A DNA stretch of 56,071 nucleotides, taken from NCBI GenBank assembly GCA_002497295.1, contig DANO01000021.1, positions 1 through 56,071 on the forward strand, read 5' to 3'. Position numbers and translations under genes: made by a program. Positions 55,363 to 56,071 of this stretch are shown piece by piece. Position 1 is the first letter of the stretch, and each line of letters opens with the position of its first letter. Source of the DNA: Euryarchaeota archaeon UBA171. GTDB lineage: Archaea > Thermoplasmatota > Poseidoniia > Poseidoniales > Thalassarchaeaceae. Below the pieces are notes generated by a model. The model saw only the letters and a program-made list of their open reading frames with translations. It was not told where the DNA came from and did not search any database.

Positions 55363-55893
55363 ATGGACATGCATGAAGCGTTGGAAAGATGCATACGGAC
55401 GGTACCTGATTTTCCTATACCCGGTATACAGTTCAGGGACATAACCCCCGTACTAGCCAATCCAGTCCTTATGAAGCAGATCACGGAATCCTTTGCAGAG
55501 TCAGTTGTAGAGGCCGAACCAACAGCCGTCGCAGGCCCAGAGGCTCGGGGATTCATCTTCGGCCCTCTTTTGGCAGCAAAGCTAGACTGTCCATTCATCC
55601 CCATCCGGAAGCCTGGAAAACTACCCTCTGATACCCTTTCTGTGGCTTATGAACTCGAATACGGAACAAACACCCTGGAAATGCATAAGGATGCACTCGA
55701 TCACAAAGATCGCGTCATCATAGTGGATGATCTTCTGGCAACAGGAGGCACCATCCAAGCCGCAATTTCCCTCATCGGAGGAACTGGGGCCCAGACCGTT
55801 GGCACATGCTTTGTAATCGAGCTTCTTGGATTGAACGGGCGCGATAGAATAGAGCCAATACCCATCCATTCGCTGATCGCTTTACCCGCCTGA
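55363..55893 (+). CDS. apt: Adenine phosphoribosyltransferase
   Basis: A 176-residue PRTase of standard length, converting adenine and PRPP to AMP. The N-terminal DFPIPGIQFRDITPVLANP and the PRPP loop IIVDDLLATGGT (119-130) identify it, along with ARGFIFGPLLA and RKPGKLP. It forms a probable purine-salvage pair with the upstream permease, separated by a hairpin. Confidence 0.95.
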   Translation: MDMHEALERCIRTVPDFPIPGIQFRDITPVLANPVLMKQITESFAESVVEAEPTAVAGPEARGFIFGPLLAAKLDCPFIPIRKPGKLPSDTLSVAYELEYGTNTLEMHKDALDHKDRVIIVDDLLATGGTIQAAISLIGGTGAQTVGTCFVIELLGLNGRDRIEPIPIHSLIALPA

Positions 55894-55941
55894 GACCCGA
55901 TTCATTGAAATCGCGTGCGTGTACCTAGGGGGACGACTGCC

Positions 55942-56071
55942 ATGCCGGACACACCTCCTCTACCCCCCGGAATCGATGAGAAAATAGCAGAGGCAGTCGC
56001 AAACGAGGACTATGAATTGGCAGCCCGTTTGAAGAAGACGAAGGAATCACCGCCGCCGCCGCCGAAGAAGG
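55942..56071 (+). CDS. Start of a gene cut off by the window end, UVR-motif-like
   Basis: An open frame starting ATG 55942 runs off the end, giving 43 codons. It starts with a proline-rich stretch, then IAEAVANEDYELAARLKKTKE, a pattern like the UVR motif (helical hairpin of UvrB/UvrC and ClpC-like adaptors), and continues Pro-rich. The gene cannot be named from this fragment. Confidence 0.5.
   Translation, partial: MPDTPPLPPGIDEKIAEAVANEDYELAARLKKTKESPPPPPKK

Overview
The window looks like a piece of a planktonic euryarchaeal genome, most likely a Marine Group II / Candidatus Poseidoniales-type organism from sunlit water. This assignment is inference from gene content. The information-processing genes are archaeal: TFB, an Rpb12/RpoP zinc ribbon, ribosomal protein L18Ae/LX, prefoldin alpha, FtsY, topoisomerase VI A and B, an RFC-type clamp loader, aCPSF2-type beta-CASP nuclease and GGGP synthase. 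Mixed with them are genes of bacterial or eukaryotic type: a proton-pump rhodopsin, class I GroEL/GroES, a B12-dependent ribonucleotide reductase, a PlsC-like acyltransferase and a URA3-like orotidylate decarboxylase. Genes are packed tightly, with many 4-base start/stop overlaps, and no gene-free stretch exceeds about 220 bases.

Layout. 1-4.1 kb: the tail of an upstream gene, a giant protein with a C-terminal PIN nuclease domain, and a methyltransferase. 4.2-7 kb: rhodopsin, isocitrate dehydrogenase and an OsmC protein. 7-13 kb: NrdJ, then a TFB gene with a downstream gene of unknown function. 13-20 kb: an aconitase-family enzyme with unusual domain order, topoisomerase VI B and A, a membrane protein and an ArsR-type regulator. 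20-25 kb: a 1.7-thousand-residue secreted, membrane-anchored surface protein. 25-30.7 kb: an operon-like set of SdhA-like flavoprotein, HIT protein, PlsC-like acyltransferase and a small protein, plus a membrane protein. 30.8-33.2 kb: tRNA-Arg(CCT), clamp loader, RpoP-like protein, GMP synthase glutaminase subunit and tRNA-Asp(GTC). 33.2-38.3 kb: a HAD phosphatase, an unknown gene, purQ and a purL carrying two PurS domains. 38.3-44.1 kb: groEL/groES, pyrF, a small membrane protein, a degenerate receiver protein, ftsY, prefoldin alpha and L18Ae. 44.2-50.5 kb: a surface-polymer island with glycosyltransferase, sulfotransferase plus a sulfotransferase remnant, pyruvyltransferase, CDP-glycerol transferase and nucleotidyltransferase. 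50.5-56 kb: GGGP synthase, a V4R-like protein with ferredoxin, aCPSF2-type nuclease, purine permease, adenine phosphoribosyltransferase and the start of another gene.

Connections. Purine metabolism recurs (purL, purQ, guaA subunit, permease, apt) and pyrF adds pyrimidine synthesis. Icd and the aconitase-family enzyme point to the TCA cycle. The most interesting points are the co-occurrence of an archaeal ether-lipid enzyme with a bacterial/eukaryotic-type acyltransferase, the sulfated/pyruvylated/glycerophosphate polymer island with its sulfotransferase remnant, the PIN-repeat giant protein, the phosphosite-less membrane-anchored receiver translationally linked to ftsY, and the surface protein in which a VWA domain sits among propeller-like repeats. 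No CRISPR array, insertion sequence, integrase or rRNA gene was seen.
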